DNA of 64,000 bases, from NCBI GenBank assembly GCA_018971775.1, contig JAGXAB010000017.1, positions 23,560 through 87,559 on the forward strand. Direction: 5' to 3'. Within the stretch, counting starts at the first letter, position 1. Each line of letters begins with the position of its first letter. Of this stretch, positions 9,995 to 18,830 are shown piece by piece. Made by a program: the position numbers and the translations under genes. The DNA is from Cyanobacteria bacterium REEB67. GTDB lineage: Bacteria; Cyanobacteriota; Vampirovibrionia; Obscuribacterales; Obscuribacteraceae. The notes beneath the pieces were generated by a model. That model made no database searches, was not told where the DNA came from, and saw only the letters and a list, made by a program, of their open reading frames with translations.

Positions 9995-10060
9995 CGTGGT
10001 TTCTTCCTGGTCGTTCATATTGCTTTTTACGATCAGAAGCCGAAGAAGTTTATGGAATAG
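9995..10060 (+). pseudogene. Remnant of ubiB 3' end
   Basis: Reads R-GFFLVVHIAFYDQKPKK-FME and stop, identical in protein to the intact ubiB C-terminus except Met for Val near the end. Most nucleotide differences from the intact copy are synonymous, suggesting that the copies diverged while still coding. No upstream ubiB sequence is present. Confidence 0.85.
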
Positions 10061-10180
10061 ATTTTTTGGCAACGCAAGCTGATTAGACCGCTCATTTTGT
10101 CTTGCTTGCGCAAGGCCCAGGTCAATTGCCTGTGAAAAACGTGTGTCTACATTGTATACACACGTTTTTTAGCCTTTGTC
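9996..10180 (+). repeat. Direct repeat copy 2 (ubiB tail plus terminator)
   Basis: Second copy of the segment at 6630-6812. It contains the last 22 codons of an ubiB gene, the post-stop spacer (more diverged) and a terminator hairpin. Similarity stops sharply after agcctttgt, as in the first copy. Confidence 0.9.
10135..10170 (+). terminator. Duplicate ubiB-type terminator
   Basis: Same hairpin as at 6769-6804 (arms 10135-10150 and 10154-10169, loop att) with a T6 run. It has no intact gene directly upstream now, but could insulate the downstream gene from transcription out of the island. Confidence 0.8.
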
Positions 10181-10387
10181 GACATCCTTGCCTCGTAGCC
10201 GTGCGGGCGGGCATTTTTCTGACCGGCATTTTGTCACAGTCTTGTCACGCTGCCGGCGCATAATAGATTCGTTCCTGTTCAAAAAAACCTTACTCAGCCA
10301 TTTTCACCAGGCCATATTTTAAACGGCCTCCTTCCAACCGACTGCAGCTTTTTGCCAGCGGTCCGCTTTCCTTGGAGTGTATTTACT

Positions 10388-10990
10388 ATGCGCAGATTTT
10401 TCAATTTCCTGGCCAGCATCAGGCCGCTGGCTCGCCTTACTTATCGTCCTCTGGCTATTGTTTTAATCATCTCGACTCTCGGTTTCGCTTCTCGGCCAGC
10501 GTACGCTGGCCAGGGCCAGCAAAAGACCATCGGGGCTTTGACCGCCAGTCTGCCCCCCTGCCGTATGGATAGTTTTGTTTATCAAGCCGGAGCGCGAGCC
10601 AATGATATCTATGGCGACGAGGGAAAGGGCGGCAAACCGCCGCTATCAGGATTTACTAAAGCGAGCCGAATCAATAGCGGTATCACCGGCATAGACGCCG
10701 CCGGTCTGACTACTGGACACGGTAGCTATTTGCCCGATGCCACTGGATGCGATGAATTTATCGGTGGCTCTGAATGGGATATGACTGGAGGTTTCGCCAG
10801 TGCTCAAAGTAGTGACTGGAATGAAGCTCCGGTTGATGCGCCCGATTCGACGCGGACAAAAGGGACGGCCGGCTCCGGCGCTAATGGCCTGATGACTCTC
10901 GCTCAGATGCGCACCGCCTCGCTCAACAGTGCGGTCACCCAGATAGTAAACTCTGATCCGACCCATCTTGGCGCATTGCTCGGTTTCTAG
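10388..10990 (+). CDS. Uncharacterised secreted protein
   Basis: A 200-residue protein of no recognised family. ATG 10388 is chosen over TTG 10352 because GGAG lies 10 bases upstream. A long signal peptide runs to about residue 40 (cleavage after PAYA). The mature part is rich in Gly, Ser, Thr and Asp with two Cys (PPCRMD and TGCDEF), possibly a disulfide. It lies just after the duplicated terminator, so it was probably the original downstream neighbour of ubiB. Confidence 0.55.
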   Translation: MRRFFNFLASIRPLARLTYRPLAIVLIISTLGFASRPAYAGQGQQKTIGALTASLPPCRMDSFVYQAGARANDIYGDEGKGGKPPLSGFTKASRINSGITGIDAAGLTTGHGSYLPDATGCDEFIGGSEWDMTGGFASAQSSDWNEAPVDAPDSTRTKGTAGSGANGLMTLAQMRTASLNSAVTQIVNSDPTHLGALLGF

Positions 10991-11038
10991 TGCGTGAAGT
11001 AGCTTCGGCACTGGAAAAGTTAGCGATTTCGTTTCTTG

Positions 11039-12667
11039 TCAGCGATCGAGATCGATATTGACGATGGCAAAGGTGCCGATCACTAATTTGCGCTTGCGCA
11101 GCTCGTCTCCGCTGATGGCGATGAAGCGTTTGCGTGCTTCGCCGTAAGCTTCTAGACCGGTCAGTAAAATTTTGGCCAGTTTGAGAAAAAATGCGGTGGC
11201 ACCGATACGATCGACTAGTTCTTCGAGGGCTCGATCGGTTCGCAGATTGCCGCGTTCGAGTTCTTCCGGCCCGATTTCTTCCATCAAATTTTCTATGGAA
11301 GAAAATACTGTGCGCCATTTATTGCTGTTCAGGGCGCTTTCCAGGCTGCTCGTTAGAATACTTTTGAGCTCGTCATTGATTGGTGGCAGGAGATGATTGT
11401 TTTTGTCTTCGTTGCGCAGGCAGACATTGGCGTGCACCAGTGCCGTGCGGGTCTCGACCACGACAATCGGCCAGCGAGCCTCCAGATAAGCGCAGACTTC
11501 GGTTTCAGCTATCTCGATCGTACCGTCGCTGGCCGCGGCTCGACCGGTATTTTTCATGTCGATATTGCTCAGTGTGACTTCTTCCAGCTCCAGGCCCCAT
11601 TCGGCAAACCGGGCGCGAATGTTTCTGAGGAATTGTCCATGCAATTGCTCGCCGACTTTTAAACCGGATAAGACAAAACGGATAAAACTCAGTTTGCCGC
11701 GCCAGGTGAGCGATTGCTCGGCCAGGGCATTGAGGGCGCGCAGGAAAAATTGCTTGGTCGTCATCGCTTTACCCAGGCCAATCTTTGTCGCCTCTCGCTC
11801 GAGATGCGCCAGCAGAGCATAGGTGCCTGACGTAAGCAGAGCGTTATCGACTATCCTGGTCAGCTCGTCCGAGATCATTGTTTTGATGTCGTCGGCATCT
11901 TTACCGAGGAAAGTTACGGCAGCCTGCGTCAAATTATGCGGTTTGGGATTGACTTTAGCGACCAGAACCCAGCTCAACGAAAGCTGATCTTCGAGGCGCT
12001 GACGATTGTCGATGACAATGTCGAAATGCTCATGGCGGGATTGAAAATCGAGGAAAGTACAAAACTGCGAAATTGCTTCTTCACCTCCGTAAGGAGTGTG
12101 TGGCAATGCGTCGGGGTTGGCTGTGATGCCGGTAAATTCGTATTTGAGTGATTCCAGGCCAAAGTCGGCCAGGGCTTTGTTCCAGAATGCTTTCAGTCTT
12201 TCGCCGCTGACGGTGGGATCGCCAAGCTCGGCCAGGTCAACAGGCAGCGCCTCGATGGTCAGTGCCTGGACGCTGAGATGATCGCTGACCATCTTCGTGA
12301 TTTGATCCGGTTCGATGCCTTCGAAGTGCCTGGCGGCGCGCTTCAAAGAAATATCATCGTTCGCTATAGCGATTCGCAAGCTGGCGTGCAGATAGAGCGG
12401 CGGCGCTTTGCTGGTCACTACTGATGGTGGCATGACATTGGCAATCAAAATTTCGAAGGGGGCAAGATCAAGTAAGAAAGCATGCTCCACTCCAGGTACT
12501 ACAAGAGTCTGCCCCTCTCGCAAAATCCTGTATTCTTTGCTTCCCTGGCCGTTCTTAACAACAATCAGTGCTTTGCCCGGTGGGCATTTTTTTAGGCAAA
12601 AAAGACCAGCCGAAATGGCCGCGGCCGCAGCGGTTATCGTGCCTGCAATTGTCAGCCCTGGATCCAT
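11039..12667 (-). CDS. Membrane-anchored SPFH/Band-7 (flotillin-like) protein
   Basis: A 542-residue protein with one N-terminal membrane segment (residues 5-24). CPPGKALIVVKNG and the following REGQTLVVPGVEHAFLLDLAPFEI match the opening of flotillin/SPFH domains. The middle and C-terminal parts again show SPFH-like strand patterns (for example SNIDMKNTG, then AETEVCAYLEA), suggesting two related modules. It lacks the long Glu-Ala coiled coil of true flotillins. It is second in an operon, 17 bases after the 405-residue gene. A role in membrane organisation is inferred from family only. Confidence 0.6.
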   Translation of the reverse strand: MDPGLTIAGTITAAAAAISAGLFCLKKCPPGKALIVVKNGQGSKEYRILREGQTLVVPGVEHAFLLDLAPFEILIANVMPPSVVTSKAPPLYLHASLRIAIANDDISLKRAARHFEGIEPDQITKMVSDHLSVQALTIEALPVDLAELGDPTVSGERLKAFWNKALADFGLESLKYEFTGITANPDALPHTPYGGEEAISQFCTFLDFQSRHEHFDIVIDNRQRLEDQLSLSWVLVAKVNPKPHNLTQAAVTFLGKDADDIKTMISDELTRIVDNALLTSGTYALLAHLEREATKIGLGKAMTTKQFFLRALNALAEQSLTWRGKLSFIRFVLSGLKVGEQLHGQFLRNIRARFAEWGLELEEVTLSNIDMKNTGRAAASDGTIEIAETEVCAYLEARWPIVVVETRTALVHANVCLRNEDKNNHLLPPINDELKSILTSSLESALNSNKWRTVFSSIENLMEEIGPEELERGNLRTDRALEELVDRIGATAFFLKLAKILLTGLEAYGEARKRFIAISGDELRKRKLVIGTFAIVNIDLDR

Positions 12668-12684
12668 AAAATCTGCTCGCCGGT

Positions 12685-13902
12685 TTAGCGTGTTTTTGGC
12701 TTGTACTGCGCGACGAATCCGCTTGCCTGGCCATGCAACGTACGAAGCGCCCCGGCCAATTCACTCAACTTTTGCGGGCCGTCTTCTTCTTTGACGATGG
12801 CAAAGGCGCCGGTCGCAAGTGGATCTGATAGACGCGATATCGTCATCAGGTCAGCAGTCAGCGCCGTCACAAGTGCTTCCGCGGCGGTGAAGCTTGTCAG
12901 CGAGTTGATCGAATCGGCTTTCAAGGCTGGTTTTGTGGGCGCTTGAGCCACTCCCGCCTGGGAGCCGCCTTTGATTGCCGCGGCTGTCGCACCGGTCGCT
13001 GCGGCACCGAGCACATCATCTTCACTGACCGTGCGCAAGACCTGAGAGAGATTTTGCACGGCACCCTGGCTCAGTCGCAGGTCGCCGGAGCTGCTGCCAA
13101 AAAGGTCTTCGGTGGCCAGTTTGCCGCTTGCTACTTTGATCAGATCGCCGAGCAATTCCCGCGCTAGATTTGGGATAGCGTCGTAAACAATAGTAGTGCC
13201 GCCGACATGCCATTCCAGCTGGCCATTTTTTACCTGTGAATCGATCGTCATAAAAGAAGTGAAGCCCGACTGGGTAATGTCGGTCAGAGTCATCTGCAGA
13301 ATGGCTTCGGCCGGGACGATGTAGACATCGATTTTGTCCTGGTGTCCGTGCAGCATCATGCCCCAGAATGTGGTCGAGGCATAGCCCTTGAAAAAACGTA
13401 CTTTCGTGTCCTGACCGAAGGCTTCGCCTTTGATAATTTCTTCGGCGTATTGCGGCGGATGGATGCTCAAGATCAAGTTTGTGCCCTGAGCGGATAGATT
13501 GAAGATATCGCCCTGGCGCTCAAACTCTTTAAATATTTTCGCCACCCAATCTGTGACCGAATTGTGCGCCGACTGTTGGGCAGCAAAGGCGGAACGCTGG
13601 ACAGGGGCTGCGGCGTTGAGCTGATCGACTTCGGCTTGTTCATACATCGCTTCGACCGGCGGAGTGTAGACGAAGCCATCACCCTGGTCGCGCTGATCGA
13701 GATCTTCGATTGTCGGCGGCGGCGGGATCTTCATTTTATGATAGGTCGGGGGCAAAAGGCTGTTCGGATCTTGGATGGAAGCAATCCACTCGCTGGTATT
13801 TTCCTGTCTGTTTTCGCGCAACTTGCGCATGACATTTTCCGACTCTTCGATTTCATCTTCGGGCAGAGGCTGGGATTTGAAAAAGTTGCTGAAAATACCC
13901 AT
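12685..13902 (-). CDS. Uncharacterised cytoplasmic protein, operon partner of the SPFH protein
   Basis: A 405-residue protein without signal or membrane segments and not recognised. It starts at ATG 13902 with GGAGG nine bases upstream. Residues 1-115 are charged and Pro-rich (KIPPPPTIEDL), probably disordered. About 120-260 looks globular with alternating hydrophobic strands (WHVGGTTIVYDAIPNLA). The remainder is Ala/Ser/Thr-rich helix. It is the first gene of the operon with the SPFH-like gene, so the two products may act together; that is inference from 17-bp spacing. Confidence 0.6.
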   Translation of the reverse strand: MGIFSNFFKSQPLPEDEIEESENVMRKLRENRQENTSEWIASIQDPNSLLPPTYHKMKIPPPPTIEDLDQRDQGDGFVYTPPVEAMYEQAEVDQLNAAAPVQRSAFAAQQSAHNSVTDWVAKIFKEFERQGDIFNLSAQGTNLILSIHPPQYAEEIIKGEAFGQDTKVRFFKGYASTTFWGMMLHGHQDKIDVYIVPAEAILQMTLTDITQSGFTSFMTIDSQVKNGQLEWHVGGTTIVYDAIPNLARELLGDLIKVASGKLATEDLFGSSSGDLRLSQGAVQNLSQVLRTVSEDDVLGAAATGATAAAIKGGSQAGVAQAPTKPALKADSINSLTSFTAAEALVTALTADLMTISRLSDPLATGAFAIVKEEDGPQKLSELAGALRTLHGQASGFVAQYKPKTR

Positions 13903-14031
13903 GACTTTACCTCCGGTGCGGTCGCCCTGACTGATGAGCCGTAACGGCCCATGAAGCGACAGGCATAGCCTAGCATAGACAAAAATGAAAGCCGCTATAA
14001 TCTAGGCCTAAATTCCGGAGGCGAGCGAAAA

Positions 14032-15051
14032 ATGGCAAAGATGCGAGCGGTGCAGGTAAAGGCGGCTAAAAGCGACTGGCAATTGGTGGAAATTGACATC
14101 CCCGAGCCAAAACCCCGTACGGTGCGCATCAAAGTCCAGGCTTGTGGCGTCTGTCACAGCGATATGTTCACCAAAGAGGGTCTTTTCCCGGGCACGCAAT
14201 TTCCCCGCACTCCCGGTCATGAAGTCGTCGGCATCGTCGACAAGCTCGGCGAAGGTGTGCAGGGTTTCAAAGTCGGCGATAAAGTCGGAGTGGGTTGGCA
14301 CGGCGGCAATTGCGGCTATTGCGACAATTGCAGGCGGGGTTATTTCTTCGCCTGTCAAAATGAATCGGCGATCACAGGCATCACCTACGACGGCGGTTAT
14401 GCCGATTACATGGTCGCTCCCGCTAGTGCCGTGGCGCATTTGCCCGAAGGTCTCAGTCCCGAAGAAGCAGCTCCCTTGATGTGCGCCGGGGTGACAACGT
14501 TTAACGCGCTGCGCAATTGCGGTGCTCGTGCCGGTGAATTAGTGGCCGTGCTCGGTCTCGGTGGACTCGGCCACCTCGCCGTGCAATACGCCGCCAAAAT
14601 GGGCTTCAAAACAGTCAGTATCGCCCGCGGCAAAGACAAAGGCGAGCTGGCGAAAAAACTGGGCGCCTGGAAGTTTATCGACAGCCGGAGCGAGGATCCG
14701 GCTGCCGAGCTAGCCAAGCTCGGTGGGGCGAAAGTGATCATCTCCACCGTCACCGCCGAAGATGCCGTTGCTGCTACTCTGGGCGGTCTCGGCACAGCCG
14801 GCACGCTCTTTATCCTGGGTGTACCGCAATCTTTGACCGTCAACCCCGGCATGCTCGTTTCGGGCAGCCAGTCGATCAAGGGATGGTATTCCGGTACTTC
14901 GATCGATTCGCAAGATACGCTCGACTTCAGCCTTTTGAGCGGTGTGCGTTCGATGAACGAGACCTATCCCCTGGAAAAAGCGGCGGAAGCCTACGACCAT
15001 ATGATGAGCGGTAAGGCGCGTTTTCGCGTCGTGCTGACTACGGGCAATTAG
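14032..15051 (+). CDS. Zinc-dependent alcohol dehydrogenase
   Basis: Medium-chain NAD(P)-dependent alcohol dehydrogenase, 339 residues, the usual length of the AdhA/AdhP type. Catalytic zinc ligands are GVCHSD and the PGHEVVG motif; the structural zinc loop is NCGYCDNC with a fourth Cys (FACQN). The Rossmann motif is GLGGLGHLA near residue 175. Cytosolic alcohol/aldehyde interconversion is expected. It is divergent from the SPFH operon and ends three bases before the 3' end of the convergent Lrp gene. Confidence 0.93.
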   Translation: MAKMRAVQVKAAKSDWQLVEIDIPEPKPRTVRIKVQACGVCHSDMFTKEGLFPGTQFPRTPGHEVVGIVDKLGEGVQGFKVGDKVGVGWHGGNCGYCDNCRRGYFFACQNESAITGITYDGGYADYMVAPASAVAHLPEGLSPEEAAPLMCAGVTTFNALRNCGARAGELVAVLGLGGLGHLAVQYAAKMGFKTVSIARGKDKGELAKKLGAWKFIDSRSEDPAAELAKLGGAKVIISTVTAEDAVAATLGGLGTAGTLFILGVPQSLTVNPGMLVSGSQSIKGWYSGTSIDSQDTLDFSLLSGVRSMNETYPLEKAAEAYDHMMSGKARFRVVLTTGN

Positions 15052-15054
15052 TTC

Positions 15055-15570
15055 TCAATCCGGCAGCCGGGGCGTAATGCCCCGATCGAGTGGGACATTC
15101 AAGACGACGCTGGTGATTGTCTTTTTGACGCCGGCGATCGTGCGCAGCGTGTCGAGGAAGTGGCCGAGAGCGGCCGTGTCAGTGGTGCGCACTTTGAGCA
15201 GGACGCACTCTTCGCCGGCGACAGTGTAAAATTCCTCGACCTCCGGAAAGATTGTGAGTGCTTTGCACAAGTCGGAGCAGGATGAGCCCTCGGTGGTCAG
15301 GCGGACGAAGGCGCAGAGTTTTAGGCCGAGTTGTGTGGCGTCGATGTCGATGTTGTAGGACTTGATCACGCCGCTCTGTTCCAGCTTCTTCACTCTAGCG
15401 TGCACCGATGGCGGCGAGAGATCTAGCTCGACGGCGAGGTCAGAGTACTTTTTTTTAGCGTCTTTTTTCAGTAAGGCTAATAGCTTTTCGTCAATGTGGT
15501 CGAGCAATGGGTCACCGTTTGCATTTGTGCCTAATTCTATTCGGAATGCTTGCCTATTAGGCGGTAGCAC
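15055..15570 (-). CDS. Lrp/AsnC-family transcriptional regulator
   Basis: Winged HTH (DHIDEKLLALLKKDA through VHARVKKLEQSGVI) followed by the RAM/AsnC effector domain (about 85-165). The GTG at 15570 gives 171 residues, with about 22 before the usual Lrp opening. A TTG at 15507 with GGTGA just upstream would give the canonical length, so the start is ambiguous. It is divergent from an EamA transporter, with TTAGG repeats in between, so it probably controls that transporter and itself, sensing an amino acid or related metabolite. Confidence 0.9.
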   Translation of the reverse strand: MLPPNRQAFRIELGTNANGDPLLDHIDEKLLALLKKDAKKKYSDLAVELDLSPPSVHARVKKLEQSGVIKSYNIDIDATQLGLKLCAFVRLTTEGSSCSDLCKALTIFPEVEEFYTVAGEECVLLKVRTTDTAALGHFLDTLRTIAGVKKTITSVVLNVPLDRGITPRLPD

Positions 15571-15627
15571 ACTTATGATTATAGTCTGTTAGGTGGTTTT
15601 TCCAAATGGTCTAACCATGTTAGGTAT
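15557..15627. promoter_or_regulatory. Three TTAGG direct repeats in the lrp-eamA divergent region
   Basis: TTAGGCGG at 15557, TTAGGTGG at 15589 and TTAGGTAT at 15620 are spaced 32 and 31 bases, about three helical turns. The outer two share TGTTAGGT. Regular same-face spacing suits a multimeric Lrp wrapping DNA. The first copy lies inside the gene if GTG 15570 is the start. Confidence 0.5.
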
Positions 15628-15641
15628 TCAGGTGTCCCGTT

Positions 15642-16670
15642 ATGCTTTCAAAACTTACTAAAATCAACCTCAATGCCCACCAGTTGCGCATCCTTTTTGC
15701 TTTTGCCGTGATTTATCTGGTCTGGGGCTCTACTTATGTAGCGATCAAGTTTACCCTCGAGTGCATGCCGCCCTTCTTGATGGTGGCCGTGCGCTTCACG
15801 ATCGCCGGTGCGATCATGTACGTCTGGACGCGTTTGCGTGGCGCTCCGCGCCCGGATAAGTCCCACTATTTGCCTACCGCTGTGCTCGGCACCCTGCTTC
15901 TCGTCTTTGGCAGCACTGGTGTTGTCCTGGCCGAGCGCACCGTGTCTTCGGGTGTGGTATCGCTTCTGGTGGCAACCGTACCTGTCTATATTGTCTTATT
16001 GCAATGGCTCCGTCCCGGTGGGCTGCATCCGGGCCGCCGTGTCCTTGCTGGTCTTGTCCTTGGTATGCTCGGCCTGGCCCTGCTTCTCAAGCCAGCTAGC
16101 TTCGCCACGGCCGGCGGTGGTGTCGATACTTTTGGCGTTATTTGTGTTTTGATCGGCTCGCTCGGCTCGGCTATCGGTGCACTTTACGCGCGTTCGGCTA
16201 AGCTGCCTGCCTCGCAACAACTGGCCGCCGGTATGGAGATGCTCTTCGCTGGGCTGATTCTCTTTGTCGTCTCGGCCTGTGCCGGTGAATTCAGCTATTT
16301 CCAGCACATCAATGTTTCGCTGAAGTCTGGCCTTGCTCTTCTCTATCTAATCGTCATCGGCTCGATGCTGGCCTATACCGCTTATGGCTGGTTGCTCAAG
16401 ATGGTCCACCCATCTCATGTTTCAACCTATGCTTATGTCAATCCGGTCGTCGCCGTCTTCCTGGGCTGGTCCCTGGCCGGCGAAGGCATCACTGCCCAGA
16501 CGATGATTGGCGCGGCTGTAATATTGTCCGCTGTCTTCTTGATATCGCGTACGCCGCAAAAACCGGTCATGCCACTGGCTGTCTGCGCCCTCGCTGAGGA
16601 TAATCTTGTCGCTGCCGGTGTCACTGCTGGTAACGATTCTAGCCCGCGTCAACTCTGCCAGGCTGATTGA
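15642..16670 (+). CDS. EamA/DMT-superfamily transporter
   Basis: Inner-membrane metabolite exporter of 342 residues with about ten hydrophobic helices in two EamA halves (YLVWGSTYVAIKF near residue 28; second half from about 175). Family members export amino acids or related compounds. The Lrp neighbour on the opposite strand suggests amino-acid export control; the substrate cannot be read from sequence. Confidence 0.9.
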   Translation: MLSKLTKINLNAHQLRILFAFAVIYLVWGSTYVAIKFTLECMPPFLMVAVRFTIAGAIMYVWTRLRGAPRPDKSHYLPTAVLGTLLLVFGSTGVVLAERTVSSGVVSLLVATVPVYIVLLQWLRPGGLHPGRRVLAGLVLGMLGLALLLKPASFATAGGGVDTFGVICVLIGSLGSAIGALYARSAKLPASQQLAAGMEMLFAGLILFVVSACAGEFSYFQHINVSLKSGLALLYLIVIGSMLAYTAYGWLLKMVHPSHVSTYAYVNPVVAVFLGWSLAGEGITAQTMIGAAVILSAVFLISRTPQKPVMPLAVCALAEDNLVAAGVTAGNDSSPRQLCQAD

Positions 16671-16744
16671 TCTAAAATAGCCCAAGATCCAAATGCACTT
16701 TTGTATTTTTGGGCTAAAAACGTTTGAAAAAATTGTGGGGCGCC

Positions 16745-17329
16745 ATGGCAGATAAAGTCAAAATACTGTGTTTCGCCGGTAGTTTGCGGAAAGATTCCTT
16801 CAACAAAAAGTTGGTCAAAGAGGCCATGGCTCTGGCGGAAGCGGCAGGCGCCGAGGTTACTTATCTCGATCTCAAAGAACATCCGATGCCTATCTATGAC
16901 GGTGACATCGAGGCGGAAAGCGGCTTGCCCGCAAATGCCGTCAAAATCAAAAAGTTGATGAAAGAATGCGATGCTTTTTTAATTGCTTCGCCCGAGTACA
17001 ACAGCTCGATTTCGGCCGCTTTGAAAAATGCTATCGACTGGGCCTCTCGTCCAGAGCCTGGCGAAAAGCCCCTGGTTTGTTTCACCGGTAAGGTGGCCGG
17101 CGTTATGGCCGCTTCTCCTGGCGCCTTCGGTGGCCTGCGCGGCCTTGTCACGTTGCGCTCGTTGCTAGGCAATATCGGCGTCCTCGTCGCCACCGAACAA
17201 ATCGCCATCGCCAAAGCGCCTGAAGCGTTCGACGGTGAAGGCAAGCTCACCGACGACAAGAACAAGCAGACAGTGGAACGTATCGTCAAACGTGTGATTC
17301 AGATTGCCGCTGGCCTGAAGGCGCTTTAG
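16745..17329 (+). CDS. NADPH-dependent FMN reductase family protein
   Basis: Flavodoxin-fold oxidoreductase, 194 residues. ILCFAGSLRKDSFNKKL is the FMN-phosphate loop and SPEYNSSISAALKNAIDW is the family signature near residue 80. ATG 16745 gives the canonical N-terminus; an upstream TTG would add seven residues. Likely a cytosolic quinone/azo/flavin reductase. It stands alone between the transporter and an exported small protein. Confidence 0.92.
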   Translation: MADKVKILCFAGSLRKDSFNKKLVKEAMALAEAAGAEVTYLDLKEHPMPIYDGDIEAESGLPANAVKIKKLMKECDAFLIASPEYNSSISAALKNAIDWASRPEPGEKPLVCFTGKVAGVMAASPGAFGGLRGLVTLRSLLGNIGVLVATEQIAIAKAPEAFDGEGKLTDDKNKQTVERIVKRVIQIAAGLKAL

Positions 17330-17363
17330 GCCTGGCGCGATAACAGGTCAGTTAGCAACAAAA

Positions 17364-17386
17364 AGCCATCCTGTCACCAGATGGCT
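17364..17386. terminator. Weak hairpin between convergent genes
   Basis: A 7-bp stem (agccatc/gatggct) with a 9-base loop, followed by attt on the plus strand and preceded by AAAA. A modest candidate terminator for the FMN reductase gene and the convergent small exported protein. Confidence 0.4.
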
Positions 17387-17441
17387 ATTTATCGGGATAG
17401 AACCTGTTTCCTGTTTTTTGGCCCGTCAGGACCTGGTCGCC

Positions 17442-17744
17442 TTAGTAGTGATGTCTGGCGATACGGCGTTCGGCCTTGGCTTCTTGCGAATGCTCGTAGG
17501 CTTTACGTGCTTCATGTCTGGCGTGATGAGCGTGCAGGCGAGCCGAAAGGCCGTGGCCGCGATAGGCGGATGATCTGGCTTCAGCGCGCGATTCAGCCGC
17601 TTTTTGCGATTCGCGATTGGCTGCGTGCTGGTCGTGTTGCGCCTTTTGCCATTCTGTTTCAGCTGAGGCCGGAGCGACGGCCATGGAAATTAAATTTGGC
17701 AGCAGAAAAGCGGCTAAAATAAAGACCCTCGGTACAATTCTCAT
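17442..17744 (-). CDS. Small exported Ala/His/Arg-rich protein
   Basis: 100 residues with a clear signal peptide (cleavage after APASA, about residue 28) and an upstream AGGAG seven bases before the ATG. The mature part is helical and charged with many His (HAHHARHEAR, ending RRIARHHY) and no Cys. No family recognised; metal binding is possible from the His content but not shown. Divergent from the TPR gene that follows. Confidence 0.6.
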   Translation of the reverse strand: MRIVPRVFILAAFLLPNLISMAVAPASAETEWQKAQHDQHAANRESQKAAESRAEARSSAYRGHGLSARLHAHHARHEARKAYEHSQEAKAERRIARHHY

Positions 17745-17823
17745 GAAATTTCTCCTGTCGTGCGACCGTTCAAGATCTTCGCTAAATGCTTTTTACAATG
17801 CTTCCTGCAAGGACAGAGCTTCA

Positions 17824-18762
17824 ATGTGTCATAAAGTTCCTGCCGGCGTGAGTTTTGACCTTTTTGGCCAGGTCTCTCGCCATCCATCACCAGCTCTGGC
17901 GACAAGGGCAGTTGCCCTGATCGTGCTCTGCGGTTTCGTGCCAGTGCAGGCCAAAAACCTGGAGGCAAAAGTCAAGGTCGAAGTAGGCGGGACTAGTTGG
18001 GACCGGCTATTGAACGAAGGCAATGAAGTTTGTCGTCTCGGCAAGTACGACGAGGCGCGCAAACTTTACGAGCAGGCGCTGTCCGAAAGTGAAACCGCCC
18101 TTGGTGGCAATAGTCCGACTGTGGCAAAAAATATGATGGCACTGGCGGCGCTTGATAAACAGCAAAAGAAATACGCGTCAGCTGAGGATCTGTATAGAAA
18201 AGCCCTGGCGATCAGGCAAAAGTTCTACCATGGCAAACATCCGGATGTCGCTGTCAGCCTGGACTCGCTCGCCGGTGTCTATCGCCTCGAAAAGAAAGAT
18301 GCCGAGGCCGAAGCGGCCTACAAGCAATCGATTGTTATTATGGACAAGTATTTTGGCGTTAATAGTTTCGCTGCCGGAGCCAATATGGCCGGTCTCGCTG
18401 CTTTATACAAAGACGAGAAACGCTACGGCGATGCTGCCGCGCTCTATCAAAAACTAATCGCTCGTACCGAGAAAAAAGACGGACCGCTATCGCCGGTATT
18501 GACTCCCAGTCTGAATAGTCTGGCTAATATCTATTGCGCCGAAGGTAAAATCGATGAGGCGGAAAAGACAATCAAGCGGGCAATCTCTATCGAAGAAGCC
18601 GAGCTGGGGCCGGAGCAATTGCACATGGCCGTGTTGCTCGAGAGCTATAGTGAGATTTTGCGCAAAGCAAAGCGTGATGATGAGGCGTTAAAAATCGAAG
18701 CGCGGATTAAGGCCATACGCAGTGCGCCAGTGAAGCCGTGGGTGGCTCCGGAGAGGAAGTGA
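17824..18762 (+). CDS. Exported TPR protein, kinesin-light-chain type
   Basis: 312 residues from ATG 17824 (AGGA about ten bases upstream). The longer frame to 17617 overlaps the divergent small gene and lacks a plausible start. An N-terminal signal (AVALIVLCGFVPVQA, ending near residue 44) precedes about five TPRs of 42 residues (YDEARKLYEQALSESE, SAEDLYRKALAIRQK, EAAYKQSIVIMDK, AALYQKLIART, DEAEKTIKRAISIEE). A protein-interaction scaffold outside the cytoplasm is likely. Smaller relative of the 61317 protein. Confidence 0.8.
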   Translation: MCHKVPAGVSFDLFGQVSRHPSPALATRAVALIVLCGFVPVQAKNLEAKVKVEVGGTSWDRLLNEGNEVCRLGKYDEARKLYEQALSESETALGGNSPTVAKNMMALAALDKQQKKYASAEDLYRKALAIRQKFYHGKHPDVAVSLDSLAGVYRLEKKDAEAEAAYKQSIVIMDKYFGVNSFAAGANMAGLAALYKDEKRYGDAAALYQKLIARTEKKDGPLSPVLTPSLNSLANIYCAEGKIDEAEKTIKRAISIEEAELGPEQLHMAVLLESYSEILRKAKRDDEALKIEARIKAIRSAPVKPWVAPERK

Positions 18763-18830
18763 AGGGACTTATGCTAAAGCAACATGAGTTATAATCCGAA
18801 AAATATTATCTCAAGCACTCCTGAGTTACC

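Noticed and set aside
9898..10086. 62-codon frame over the ubiB-derived repeat
   Set aside because: It reads the remnant in a different frame from the real ubiB tail, so it is a by-product of the duplication.
17617..17823. Upstream extension of the exported TPR protein
   Set aside because: It overlaps the divergent small exported gene, which has its own signal peptide and Shine-Dalgarno; the TPR signal peptide follows from ATG 17824.
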